Source: Commensalibacter papalotli (ex Servin-Garciduenas et al. 2014)
GTDB taxonomy: Bacteria; Pseudomonadota; Alphaproteobacteria; Acetobacterales; Acetobacteraceae
DNA: 64,000 nt
Assembly: GCF_000527695.1 (NCBI RefSeq)
Contig: NZ_ATSX01000001.1
Span: forward strand, 1,178,001-1,242,000
Direction: 5' to 3'
The stretch's first letter is position 1. Each line of letters starts with the position of its first letter. Of this stretch, positions 37,630 to 47,532 are shown in pieces. The position numbers and the translations under genes are program-made. The notes under the pieces are model-generated. The model did no database searches. It was not told where the DNA came from and worked only from the letters and a program-made list of their open reading frames with translations.

Positions 37630-39543
37630 CTATTTCTTCTTTACAAAAAATAATCCAGGAGCGACCTCTACCTTACCTGGGTTCTTTTCAGCCTCTTTTT
37701 TTGTATCCATAGATTGATTTTCAGCTGTTCCTGATTTTGTTTCAAAGTCAGTATTTTTAATTTCTGAAATTTTATCTCTTAAACTAGGATCATCTATTTG
37801 TTTAAGATCAATTTCAGCATCGACTTCACCAGACTTCAGAGCCAACTCCAACCAATATCGTGCCTGATCAAGATCTTTCGTTCCAGCTAGCCCCCTCGCT
37901 AAATAACGTCCTAACATCATCTGGGCTTTAGGGTGACCTTTTTCCGCAGCCTTCCTAAACCACTCTTGAGCTTTTTCACGATCAGGTTCTAGATGATTAC
38001 CGCCACCATAAACCGCACCTAAAGAGAACATTGCAGGGACACTGCCTTGATCAGCAGCCATTTTATAAAATTTTACAGCTTCCTCTGCTAATGCTGAACC
38101 ATCATTAGAGTTACCTTCAAGTAAAATATTTGCCCACAACATTTGTGCGTCAATAATACCCTCATGGGCAGCAGAAGAAATCCAAGCGTAACCTTTATCA
38201 GTATCTTGTTCCCCACCAGTCCCTTGCAATAACATTCTTCCATACCAATAGCGTGCTGGTATTACCTCTTTACAGCATTTTTTTAACCACTCTCTGGCTT
38301 GTTTTTCTTTTTCAAAATCTGGATTAAGCGAATTACTATGTAATAATGCAACTGCCAGATTAAACATAATAACAGCAAACCCTTGCTCTGCACCCGGGGT
38401 CAAGTATTCTTCAATAACATTATCAATTTGTAAGTTACTTTCGGGCAATTGAATTGCAATCTCTCCCATACTTACAATAGCAACAACATCACCTTTTTTA
38501 GCAGCAAAACCTAATAATTCAACTGCTCTTTCCAATGATTTTGGTACACCCATCCCCCTAAGATATAATACTCCCAAAGCACGGGTAGCAGCTATATGTC
38601 CTTTTTCTGCTGCAACAACATACCATCGTGCTGCCTCAGTAAAATTAGGAGGAATGTCATCATTTCCATGACCGTTCATGTCTGCCAACACAACAGCAGC
38701 TTCGATATCTCCTGCTAAGGCAGCTTTTCTTAACCAAGTTTCAGCTTGGATAAAATTTTGTTCTACCCCTTGGCCTTTTTTTAATGCTACACCATATAAA
38801 GCTTGGGCATCTCTGATCCCAAGTTCTGCTGCTTCTTTGTATAACTCTGCCGCACGTTTATAATTAGTAGGAACACCTCTACCTGTTTCATACATCACAC
38901 CTAATTTATGCAATGCAGATCCCATTTTTCGTTCAGCTGCTACTTCTAAAAATTTGGCTGCTTCTGCATAATCAGCTTCACTTTCGCCTAAACGCAATAA
39001 CAGTAACCCCTTCCCCATATATCCTTGTGAAGAATCATGAGAAATTGATTTATCGTACCATTCTAATGCCTGTGTGATAATTTCTGGATCTTTGGTTTCA
39101 TGAGAGATCAAATAAGCATATAAAGCTTGTGCCTCAGCCAAATCTTGCTCTGCAGCATATTTTGCCCAATGACGAGACTTATCCCAATCTGGTTTTAAAT
39201 TATCATAATCCACATCAGGTTTATCAAAAATATTTTGTCCAGAAACCTTTTTGACCTCAGGTATACCTCTCATATAAAGCAAAGCTAACATGTAAGCAGA
39301 GTCAACCCACCCAGCCTCGGCTGCTGCTTCATGCCATAAAGCAGCATCATTCAAATTTAGAATAACTCCATAACCATTCAGATAGCACATTCCAAGCCAA
39401 TATTGAGCTTCAGGTGATTGCATAGAAGCTGCCTGTGAAAATAGATTGAAAGCAACTTCATAATCTTTATCATCATAAGCCGCTTTTGCTTTATTTAATA
39501 TTCTATCAATCTTTTTATTCTTAGAACCAAATAAACGTCTCAT
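37630..39543 (-). CDS. SEL1-repeat protein
   Basis: 637 residues made mostly of about 14 SEL1-like repeats of roughly 36 residues (examples AQYWLGMCYLNGYGVI, ALHKLGVMYETGRGVPTNYKRAAELY, AQMMLGRYLARGLAGTKD). The first 30 residues are basic, with no signal peptide. The C-terminal 60 residues are charged, low in complexity and end in VEVAPGLFFVKKK. SEL1 repeats form solenoids that scaffold protein complexes, often in envelope and secretion contexts. The gene lies 37 bases after the HlyD gene and before a large glycosyltransferase, which suggests a scaffold joining export and glycosylation. Confidence 0.85.
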   Translation of the reverse strand: MRRLFGSKNKKIDRILNKAKAAYDDKDYEVAFNLFSQAASMQSPEAQYWLGMCYLNGYGVILNLNDAALWHEAAAEAGWVDSAYMLALLYMRGIPEVKKVSGQNIFDKPDVDYDNLKPDWDKSRHWAKYAAEQDLAEAQALYAYLISHETKDPEIITQALEWYDKSISHDSSQGYMGKGLLLLRLGESEADYAEAAKFLEVAAERKMGSALHKLGVMYETGRGVPTNYKRAAELYKEAAELGIRDAQALYGVALKKGQGVEQNFIQAETWLRKAALAGDIEAAVVLADMNGHGNDDIPPNFTEAARWYVVAAEKGHIAATRALGVLYLRGMGVPKSLERAVELLGFAAKKGDVVAIVSMGEIAIQLPESNLQIDNVIEEYLTPGAEQGFAVIMFNLAVALLHSNSLNPDFEKEKQAREWLKKCCKEVIPARYWYGRMLLQGTGGEQDTDKGYAWISSAAHEGIIDAQMLWANILLEGNSNDGSALAEEAVKFYKMAADQGSVPAMFSLGAVYGGGNHLEPDREKAQEWFRKAAEKGHPKAQMMLGRYLARGLAGTKDLDQARYWLELALKSGEVDAEIDLKQIDDPSLRDKISEIKNTDFETKSGTAENQSMDTKKEAEKNPGKVEVAPGLFFVKKK

Positions 39544-39580
39544 GCTATCCTCCTAAAACTAACCATAAGAAATACTCAAT

Positions 39581-41143
39581 TTACTGAGGATCTCGCATCC
39601 CATTTGTTAACTGTGGAACAACACCATTCATTAAATATTGAGCAACAGTTCTTTTACCCACATGAATATCGGCAGAAACTGTTAATCCAGGTGTGGGATG
39701 GAAAAAGTTAGGAACACCATGAAGTGTATATTTCTCAATTTTCAAGCGAGCTCTAAAGAAAGGCTTCTCTCTAAATGTTATTGGTGCTGCACCCAGACGG
39801 TTTGTTTCTTGCGTCATATCACCAGGTTGGAACACATCAGCACTAATATTCGTTAAAATTGCTTCAGCACCACCATATTGAGTATAAGGGAACGTACTAA
39901 ATTTAATATTTGCCTTATCTCCTAATTTTAAGTATCCAACCTCATCACCAGCAACAACAGCCTCAACCTCTAACCCTGTTCCAACTGGAATCAGTGTCAT
40001 AAAAGGAACGCCTGCATTCAAAACAGAACCAACAGATCCTTTGGAAATTGAAAATACAATTGCATCTTGCTCTGCTCTCAAAACTATTTTTTTACTACGT
40101 AAACGTGCTTTTTTATATTCACTGTCCTCACGTGCCAATTGCTTTAGTGAAGCGTTAAGCTCTTTGTAAACCGATCCTTTCCAGTTTTCAATATATGCAG
40201 TACGATCTGACAATAATGATTCAATTCTTTTACTTGTTCCATTCGCAGATTGCTGAGCTGTAATTAATCTACTTTCAACATCCATCAAAGTATCTTGTGA
40301 ACCTAAAGTAGATAATTTACTGCCTACTTCTTCTTGCTGTAACTTTTGACGCATTTGATGCACATCTGAAGCTACTTTCACTCGCCCACGTAGAACAGCA
40401 ATACTTGCTAGATAATTTTTTAACTGAGCTTGCTGTTCAGCAATTTTTTGATCAAAACTGTCAACCTTAGCATCATATTCTAATTTACGCTTTAAAAACA
40501 GATTTCCTTGCTCTACGGATGCAGAATTAGATGGATCTACTGTGTATGTTTTACCATCTGCCTCAGCACGCAAACGTTCATATTCAGCCTTATCTGTATC
40601 AACTTGTACTCTTAAATTTTCAATATCAGCATCAGATAAAGTAGGATCTAGGTGGGCAACAATTTGTCCTTTAGTAACAAAATCCCCTTCTTTCACGTCT
40701 ATTGATTTAATAATACTTTGTTCTAAAGGCTGTATCAACAAAGGAGTAGTCGTTGAAATTAAACGCCCATCAGCAGATACAACTTTGTCTAACGGAAAAA
40801 AACACATTCCTAAAATCGAAAAAACAGCCAAAGCACCAATCAACCAAGTTAAATATTGAGCAGAAGCCGTCGGCGGCATATTAATTGCAGCAGAAGTGGG
40901 GGAATGAAATTCCAACAATGCTTGGGGCATATCAGCACCAAAACTATCATCTGAATCAGCATCAGGCAAATAATATCCATCAGGAACAGTCTCATCCTTT
41001 TCCCCGTCAACAACCTCGGATGTTTTAGAAACATTTTCAATTGATTGACTTTGTTTTTCAGAACGAGTCAAAGTGTTTATATCATCACTTCCATTAGGTT
41101 GAGTGCCTTCTGGTAATTGATCTTGTTTATTATCATCTACCAT
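39581..41143 (-). CDS. type I secretion HlyD-family membrane-fusion (adaptor) protein
   Basis: 520 residues. Residues 1-95 are a charged, Asp/Glu-rich cytoplasmic extension longer than usual. One transmembrane helix follows (YLTWLIGALAVFSILGMCFF). The barrel-sandwich/lipoyl half-motifs are IQPLEQSIIKSIDVKEGDFV and, after long coiled coils (about 190-390), ILRAEQDAIVFSI-like sequence near 395-410. A C-terminal beta domain ends in SADIHVGKRTVAQYLMNG. It joins the ABC exporter to an outer-membrane TolC, which is not in this window. The start is two bases after the exporter stop codon, so expression is coupled. Confidence 0.92.
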   Translation of the reverse strand: MVDDNKQDQLPEGTQPNGSDDINTLTRSEKQSQSIENVSKTSEVVDGEKDETVPDGYYLPDADSDDSFGADMPQALLEFHSPTSAAINMPPTASAQYLTWLIGALAVFSILGMCFFPLDKVVSADGRLISTTTPLLIQPLEQSIIKSIDVKEGDFVTKGQIVAHLDPTLSDADIENLRVQVDTDKAEYERLRAEADGKTYTVDPSNSASVEQGNLFLKRKLEYDAKVDSFDQKIAEQQAQLKNYLASIAVLRGRVKVASDVHQMRQKLQQEEVGSKLSTLGSQDTLMDVESRLITAQQSANGTSKRIESLLSDRTAYIENWKGSVYKELNASLKQLAREDSEYKKARLRSKKIVLRAEQDAIVFSISKGSVGSVLNAGVPFMTLIPVGTGLEVEAVVAGDEVGYLKLGDKANIKFSTFPYTQYGGAEAILTNISADVFQPGDMTQETNRLGAAPITFREKPFFRARLKIEKYTLHGVPNFFHPTPGLTVSADIHVGKRTVAQYLMNGVVPQLTNGMRDPQ

Positions 41144-41145
41144 AA

Positions 41146-43425
41146 TTAAACTCCTTCAGGCACCAAGCCATCGCCACTTTGATTGTCTTTATTGGTTTTA
41201 CCACCACCTTGAGTATGTCTATTTTGTTGCAGCCATAAAGTGCGATAAATTTCACAGGTTTCCAACAACTCTTCATGAGTACCAATATCCTGCATAACCC
41301 CCTGATCTAAAACCATAATTTTATCACAGTTCACCAAAGAAGACAGTCTATGCGATACAATCACCATTGTTCTTCCTTTGGCAATACGCTCTAAGTTAGC
41401 ATTTACCAAAGCTTCACTTTCTGGATCTAAAGCAGAAGTTGCTTCATCTAAGATCATGAATTTAGGATCCAAAATAACAGAACGTGCAATCGCCAACCTC
41501 TGACGCTGCCCACCTGAAATATTAGTCGATCCCTCCTCAATAAAAGTATCATAACCAGCAGGCATACGCTCAATGAATTCTTCAGCTCCAGCCAAACGCG
41601 AAGCTCTAATAACATCATCCATTGTTAAACCCGGACGACCTGCAGTAATATTTTCTTTAATCGTTCCACGAAATAAGAAGTTGTCCTGTAATACAACACC
41701 GAATGAGCGTCTTAAATGTGTTAAATTAATTTCGCGCAAATCAACACCATCAAGACGTAAAAAACCTGTATAATCTCGGCTAACACCTTGCAACAAACGT
41801 GTAACTGTAGACTTCCCAGAACCACTTCGTCCAACCAGCCCCAACATAGTCCCAGCTGGAATTGAGAATGTTAAATCTTTTAACGCACGACTACTACCAC
41901 CAGGATACGTAAAATTAACGTTTTCAAAAGCCAATGCCCCCACAATTTTAGGACGCAATCCTGTCGTTAACGCTTTGGTTTCTGTTGGATTATTTAAAAT
42001 TTCACCAGCCTGACCTAATGAAGTTTTGACTTCAGTCATCACTGACGTTAATTTTGCAATCCCTACTAATGGCGAAGCAACACGGCCACCCAACATCATA
42101 AAAGCAACAACTGAACCAGCATCAATTCCAGAGGTTGGGCTCGTGATTGCAAGATAGGCACCAATCAAAATAATACCACGATTAATAAAGAAATCTATTG
42201 GCATTACCAAAGTCTCTGGCCAGTTTTGAATTCGAGACGTCGCTAAACGCCACTTCGAAACATCAGCAATAACTTCATCCCATTCACGCCGACGCGCGGG
42301 CTCCAAAGCTAAAGTTTTAACCGTTCGAATACCTGCAACAGTTTCATACATCATGGATGCACGCCCCATCTCAGCTTCGATACGGTTTTTAAAGCGAATT
42401 GTAATGGCTGGAAAAAACAATACGACAATCAACCCAATCCCACCAGCACCAGCAACAGTAAGCCATGCTAAGGTTGGACTGATATAAAACAAGAATGGCA
42501 GAATAACCACTAAGGTAAACAAATCAAGAAACGTTGTTAGCAACCTTCCCGTAATAAAGTCACGAACAGAGTATATCTGAGAAACTTTACCAACAATACG
42601 ACCTGCTTGTTGACGCTCAAAAAACTCTAAAGGCAAGGATAATAAACGGTTATAAGTATGGATAGAAATACGAGAATCCAACCTATTACCCAACACTGCC
42701 GTCAATTCACGACGAGCATACGAAATGAGAACCTCATAAAAACTCAAAATGATAAGCAAGCCAGTAATAGACACTAATGTTGCTGTTGAATGGAACGCTA
42801 TCACTCGGTTAACAACCTGCATCACAATAAATGCAGGAAAAATTTGCAAGATACTGATAATCATGGAGGCAAAGCTAATATCACGCAACGACACACGTTC
42901 ACGCAATACCATCTTTGTAAGCCATGTAAAATTAATTTTTGCTTCAGCTTCAGATAGATTACGATTTGCCTTTACTAAAAGAACATCACCCGTCCATGCT
43001 TGACGTAAACGCAATTCATCAACAGCAATCGGAGTATCGGTCTCTTTGCCCAAAGGATCTCGTAAAAAAACAATACGCTTCTTAGGATTAACGCCAACCA
43101 TCAAGCCCGCAGAGCCATCTTTGAACATTAACACTACAGGAGGAGAGTTATATAAGCGAATTAAATATCGCCACTTTAAACGCATGCCTTTTGCAACCAA
43201 TCCTTGACCGTTTAACCAACGTGAAAGGGTTGCTGGAGAGGGAGAATCTTCACCAGGTTGCTTGGCCAAATCACGGATATCTAAATCCACTCCGTGAAAT
43301 TTAGCAGCAGCCATTGCGGCACGAATACGGATCATCATCGGGGAAAGACGTTCAGTTTTTTGACTTGCACCGTCTTTATTTTGCCCCGATCCTGACTGAG
43401 GGGGAATGTTTAATGGTTGATCCAC
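41146..43425 (-). CDS. type I secretion ABC exporter with degenerate C39-like domain
   Basis: 759 residues in HlyB/RtxB order. Residues about 25-165 are a C39-peptidase-like domain without the catalytic Gln/Cys motif (the position reads as GEDSPSPATLSRWLNG), so it is a non-cleaving C39-like domain that should bind substrate. Membrane helices cover about 180-460. The nucleotide-binding domain has Walker A GRSGSGKST, signature ISGGQRQRLAIARS and Walker B FMILDEATSALD, with FLRLDGVDLREINLTHLR and SHRLSSLV (H-loop). It exports unfolded protein in one step from cytoplasm to outside. It is the first gene of the minus-strand operon running to 31985. Confidence 0.93.
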   Translation of the reverse strand: MDQPLNIPPQSGSGQNKDGASQKTERLSPMMIRIRAAMAAAKFHGVDLDIRDLAKQPGEDSPSPATLSRWLNGQGLVAKGMRLKWRYLIRLYNSPPVVLMFKDGSAGLMVGVNPKKRIVFLRDPLGKETDTPIAVDELRLRQAWTGDVLLVKANRNLSEAEAKINFTWLTKMVLRERVSLRDISFASMIISILQIFPAFIVMQVVNRVIAFHSTATLVSITGLLIILSFYEVLISYARRELTAVLGNRLDSRISIHTYNRLLSLPLEFFERQQAGRIVGKVSQIYSVRDFITGRLLTTFLDLFTLVVILPFLFYISPTLAWLTVAGAGGIGLIVVLFFPAITIRFKNRIEAEMGRASMMYETVAGIRTVKTLALEPARRREWDEVIADVSKWRLATSRIQNWPETLVMPIDFFINRGIILIGAYLAITSPTSGIDAGSVVAFMMLGGRVASPLVGIAKLTSVMTEVKTSLGQAGEILNNPTETKALTTGLRPKIVGALAFENVNFTYPGGSSRALKDLTFSIPAGTMLGLVGRSGSGKSTVTRLLQGVSRDYTGFLRLDGVDLREINLTHLRRSFGVVLQDNFLFRGTIKENITAGRPGLTMDDVIRASRLAGAEEFIERMPAGYDTFIEEGSTNISGGQRQRLAIARSVILDPKFMILDEATSALDPESEALVNANLERIAKGRTMVIVSHRLSSLVNCDKIMVLDQGVMQDIGTHEELLETCEIYRTLWLQQNRHTQGGGKTNKDNQSGDGLVPEGV

Positions 43426-43794
43426 GGATCATCCTCTATCAATAATCTTAACAAAATTAACTTAATGATTCCCCAAGACATAGCTTTAAATATACCAAAA
43501 AAAACACTGCAATTAACAATTTTTAATGCAGTACAGTAATATTTTGAAGTTACGATCCTAAAGAAGCACAACGGAACATATCAATTATTTGCAAATAATT
43601 CAAACCATTTCATGTCTTTTAAATAAATTAGTTTCAAGATCGCAAAAAAATAAATTTTTATTATCTTTTCTATTTTAATATATTCCATAAGAATACATTT
43701 TCAACCGCAGTAAACATTTTACATTATAACGTTTTTACACTGAACATTATATTACAACTATCGTAATCATCCATACGATCAAATAGATTTTTAA
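43426..43794. other. AT-rich gap between divergent promoters
   Basis: This is most of the 450-base divergent gap between the exporter operon and metH. It contains a loose inverted repeat, ACTGCA...TGCAGT, at about 43508-43534. I see no open frame, no tRNA and no S-adenosylhomocysteine or methionine riboswitch fold that I could support. Promoters for both directions must lie here or just beyond. Confidence 0.45.
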
Positions 43795-43824
43795 TTGAAA
43801 AAAATATAGCATATACTCTATAAG
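43795..43824 (+). promoter_or_regulatory. candidate metH promoter
   Basis: TTGAAA (43795-43800) and TATAAG (43819-43824), spacer 18, lie about 50 bases before the metH start and fit a sigma-70 promoter. Pattern match only. Confidence 0.4.
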
Positions 43825-43875
43825 ACTAAAAAACTATTATTTAAAATCCTTTTTAACTATTGAGGACATGATTTC

Positions 43876-46800
43876 ATGCCTAGGCAAAGTAAACTTCTTA
43901 ATAAATTGCAAAACCATATTCTTCTTTGCGATGGTGGTATGGGATCTGTTGTCCAAATGCTTGATTTGGATACTAAGAAAGACTTTTGGGACAAAGAAAA
44001 TTGTACAGAAGTCTTAAATTTATCCAGACCAGACTTGGTTCGTGATATTCACAGACAGTATTTCGAAGCTGGCGCTGATATGGTAGAAACCAATTCCTTT
44101 GGTGGCTCCACGATTACCCTCAGCGAGTTTGATCTTCAAGATCAAACCAGAGAAATTAATAAACGTGCAGCTGAAATTGCAAATGAAGCCGCTGAATTGT
44201 TTAAAGATGGTAAAGAACGTTTTGTGGTTGGATCCATTGGTCCGGGCACACGCCTCCCCTCCCTTGGGAATATTGCTTATGATCCTTTGGAAGCTGCCAT
44301 TGCAGAACAATGTCGAGGGTTAATTGATGGTGGTGTGAATGGATTCTTGATTGAAACTTGTCAAGATCCTTTACAAATCAAAGCTGCCGTTAATGCCGCA
44401 AAGATCGCTCAAAGAGAAGCCAATATTTTTCTGCCCATTTTTGTTCAGGTTACCATTGAAACCACTGGAACTCTGTTAGTTGGAAGTGACATAGCGGCCG
44501 CTGCAACGATTATTGATGCGCTTGACGTGGATATGATGGGTATGAATTGTGGAACTGGCCCTCGGGAAATGGCTGAAGCGATTAAATGGTTATCTCAATA
44601 TTGGCCACGCCTGATTTCTATGCAACCGAATGCTGGCTTGCCAGAACTCTTAGACGGTAAAACACATTATCCTTTATCTCCAGAAGAAATGGGACACTGG
44701 ATGGCGCGTTACATAGAGGAACAAAAGATAAACATGTTGGGTGGTTGTTGTGGAACCAACCCAAATCATATCGCTGCTATGGACAAAGTGTTACGTGATA
44801 GAGCACAAAAAGAAGGTTCTGCTGATCGTCCTAAAACCATTCCACGCACGCATGTTGCAGTGCCTTCTGTTGCAAGCCTTTTCTCTTCTGTGCCTTTGCG
44901 CCAAGAAAACAGTCTTTTTTCCATCGGAGAGCGTTGTAATGCCAATGGTTCTAAAAAATGGCGTGATTTGCAAGCAGAACAAGATTGGGATGGTTGTGTT
45001 ACCGTTGGACGTGAGCAGTTAAAAGAAGGCTCAAACGCTCTTGACGTTTGTATGGCGTTCGTAGGACGCGATGAAATGGCCGAAATGGGAGAGATCATTC
45101 CACGCTTTACTTCATCTATCAATGCACCTCTCGTCATAGATTCAACTGGCACAGATGTTATTGAAGCTTGTTTAAAACTTCACGGTGGTAAACCCATCAT
45201 TAACTCCATCAACTTCGAAGATGGTGAAGAAATTGCAGCTGAACGGATGATACTCGCCAAAAAATTCGGTGCTGCAGTCGTTGCTTTGACCATTGACGAG
45301 GTCGGTATGGCCAAAACGCCAGAAGATAAACTACGCATCGCCACACGTTTGGTTGAATTCGCATGTGATCGTTATGGGTTACCTCAATCAGATTTGATGA
45401 TTGACCCCCTCACCTTTACCATTGCAACAGGGGTTGAAGATGATCGTAAATTAGGATTGTGGACTTTGGAAGGTATTAAGGCAATCCATGACAAATTCCC
45501 AGACATTCAAATTGTATTGGGTCTATCCAATATTTCTTTTGGTTTAAATCCTGCTGCCCGTGCTGTATTAAACTCGGTTTTCTTATATCATGCGCAACAA
45601 GCAGGCATGACTTCTGCGATTATTCATGTTTCTAAAATCCGCCCGATGCATTTAATTGACAAAGAGGAAGTCAAAGTCATCGAAGATTTGATTTTTGATC
45701 GCAGAACCGCTGATTATGATCCTCTGAAGAAAGTTTTAGAAATTTTTGCAGATCGTAAAGCCTCTCAAGCTGCAGCACGCCCTGTTGCAACAACAATTGA
45801 GGAACAACTTCATGATCGTATTGTGGACGGTAATCGCAAAGGATTAGAAGAAGATTTGAAAAAGGCTATGGAAAAATACGAGCCTTTGGAAATTATTAAT
45901 ACCTTGTTACTGAGTGGGATGAAAACAGTTGGTGAGCTGTTTGGCTCTGGAAAAATGCAATTACCTTTTGTGTTACAATCTGCTGAAACAATGAAAGCCG
46001 CCGTATCCTTCCTTGAACCTTTTATGGAAAAAACCAGTGACGATACCAAAGGTACCATGGTTTTGGCGACTGTTAAGGGTGATGTGCATGATATTGGTAA
46101 AAACCTAGTTGATATTATTCTCAGCAATAACGGCTTTAATGTTGTTAATTTAGGCATTAAAGTGCCTGTTGCGGATATGATTACTGCCGCCAAAGAACAC
46201 AAGGCTGATGCCATTGGCATGTCTGGTCTTTTGGTAAAATCCACCGTGATTATGCGAGAAAATTTAGAAGAAATGGCTGAACAAGGATTAGATATCCCTG
46301 TTTTATTAGGGGGGGCAGCTTTAACTCGTGCTTATGTTGAAGAGGATTGTTCCCAAGCGTATAGCAAGAATAATGGCCTTGTTGCCTATGCGCGTGATGC
46401 CTTTGATGGGTTGACTTTGATGGAAAAAATTTCTCAAGGTAATTTAGAAGGATATATCGCAGCACAAAAAGTGCAAAATAAGCGTCCTAAACGTGTCGCT
46501 AAAAAAGAAAAAATAGAAACTCCACCGTTAACTCTGGCAGAATCAACCAAACGCCGTCAGGAAATAGCACCTAATGAAGATGTGCCTACACCACCTTTTT
46601 GGGGTGTAAAAAAATTAGAAGCCAAGATGAAAGCAATCTTGCCCTTCTTAAACGAGCGTTCTTTGTATCAATTGCAGTGGGGTATGAAAAAACAAGGAAA
46701 AACTTTGGAAGAATTCCTTGAAAATGCTAAAACTGAGCTACGACCTATTTTGCATAAACTCATCAACCAATGTGAGAAAGAAAATATCCTACAACCACAA

Positions 46801-47370
46801 GCTTTATACGGTTATTGGAAGGCTGCTGCTTGTGGAGAAGATTTGATCCTTTTTGATGAAGATGGTCAAACAGAGTTATGTCGTTTTTCTTTACCCAGAC
46901 AATCTGGGGCTAATCGGTTTTGTATTACTGATTTTATCCGTGATATTGATGATCCAGTGCGTGACGTCGTCGGTTTGCAAGTCGTGACCGTTGGACAACA
47001 AGCATCTGATACAACCCGAGTATGGTTTGAGGATAATCGTTATCAAGATTATTTATACTTACACGGCCTATCCGTTGAAATGACTGAAGCAATGGCAGAG
47101 TATACTCATCAACGCATGCGTTCAGAGTTGGGATATATGAGTGAAGATGATCCTGATATGAACCAACTTTTAATGCAAGGGTATCGTGGATCACGTTATT
47201 CTTTTGGGTATCCAGCTTGTCCAAATATTGAAGATCAAAAACATATTCTGAAACTCTTGAAAGCAGAGCAATTAGGCATTACTTTATCAGAGGAATGGCA
47301 GTTACATCCAGAGCAATCCACATCTGCACTGGTTATTTTTCATCCAAAGGCAAAATATTTTATTGTATAA
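43876..47370 (+). CDS. metH: cobalamin-dependent methionine synthase
   Basis: 1164 residues with all four MetH modules. The homocysteine domain ends in NMLGGCCGTNP, whose Cys pair binds zinc with an earlier Cys (MGMNCGTG). The methyltetrahydrofolate (pterin) domain starts near SIGERCNANGSKKW and includes IDSTGTDVIEA. The B12 domain carries GDVHDIGKNLVDIIL, whose His replaces the lower ligand of cobalamin. The C-terminal activation domain contains RYSFGYPACPNIEDQ. The enzyme methylates homocysteine in the cytoplasm; it is slightly shorter than the E. coli form but complete. GAGGA lies ahead of ATG 43876. It depends on cobalamin, as does QueG. Confidence 0.96.
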   Translation: MPRQSKLLNKLQNHILLCDGGMGSVVQMLDLDTKKDFWDKENCTEVLNLSRPDLVRDIHRQYFEAGADMVETNSFGGSTITLSEFDLQDQTREINKRAAEIANEAAELFKDGKERFVVGSIGPGTRLPSLGNIAYDPLEAAIAEQCRGLIDGGVNGFLIETCQDPLQIKAAVNAAKIAQREANIFLPIFVQVTIETTGTLLVGSDIAAAATIIDALDVDMMGMNCGTGPREMAEAIKWLSQYWPRLISMQPNAGLPELLDGKTHYPLSPEEMGHWMARYIEEQKINMLGGCCGTNPNHIAAMDKVLRDRAQKEGSADRPKTIPRTHVAVPSVASLFSSVPLRQENSLFSIGERCNANGSKKWRDLQAEQDWDGCVTVGREQLKEGSNALDVCMAFVGRDEMAEMGEIIPRFTSSINAPLVIDSTGTDVIEACLKLHGGKPIINSINFEDGEEIAAERMILAKKFGAAVVALTIDEVGMAKTPEDKLRIATRLVEFACDRYGLPQSDLMIDPLTFTIATGVEDDRKLGLWTLEGIKAIHDKFPDIQIVLGLSNISFGLNPAARAVLNSVFLYHAQQAGMTSAIIHVSKIRPMHLIDKEEVKVIEDLIFDRRTADYDPLKKVLEIFADRKASQAAARPVATTIEEQLHDRIVDGNRKGLEEDLKKAMEKYEPLEIINTLLLSGMKTVGELFGSGKMQLPFVLQSAETMKAAVSFLEPFMEKTSDDTKGTMVLATVKGDVHDIGKNLVDIILSNNGFNVVNLGIKVPVADMITAAKEHKADAIGMSGLLVKSTVIMRENLEEMAEQGLDIPVLLGGAALTRAYVEEDCSQAYSKNNGLVAYARDAFDGLTLMEKISQGNLEGYIAAQKVQNKRPKRVAKKEKIETPPLTLAESTKRRQEIAPNEDVPTPPFWGVKKLEAKMKAILPFLNERSLYQLQWGMKKQGKTLEEFLENAKTELRPILHKLINQCEKENILQPQALYGYWKAAACGEDLILFDEDGQTELCRFSLPRQSGANRFCITDFIRDIDDPVRDVVGLQVVTVGQQASDTTRVWFEDNRYQDYLYLHGLSVEMTEAMAEYTHQRMRSELGYMSEDDPDMNQLLMQGYRGSRYSFGYPACPNIEDQKHILKLLKAEQLGITLSEEWQLHPEQSTSALVIFHPKAKYFIV

Positions 47371-47532
47371 AAAAACTAGTCTTTTTTAATTTATAATATA
47401 ATGAATGTCTCAAAAGATGAAACCATTTTAAGCTTTTATTAATATAATTGATCAATATTGAAAAATTAATATCGGTCAATTATACTACCAAAAATTTTTT
47501 AAAAATTACTATTAAATACCAAGGGACATAGT

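Noticed and set aside
41146-43425. A bacteriocin-type exporter that cleaves a double-Gly leader
   Set aside because: The C39-like domain lacks the catalytic Cys motif, so a non-cleaving HlyB-type exporter is more likely.
43426-43875. S-adenosylhomocysteine or cobalamin riboswitch upstream of metH
   Set aside because: No matching fold or conserved box was visible; only a weak inverted repeat was found.
46307-46313. Seven-G tract in metH as a phase-variation site
   Set aside because: It encodes the conserved LLGGAAL segment of an essential-type enzyme; chance is likelier.
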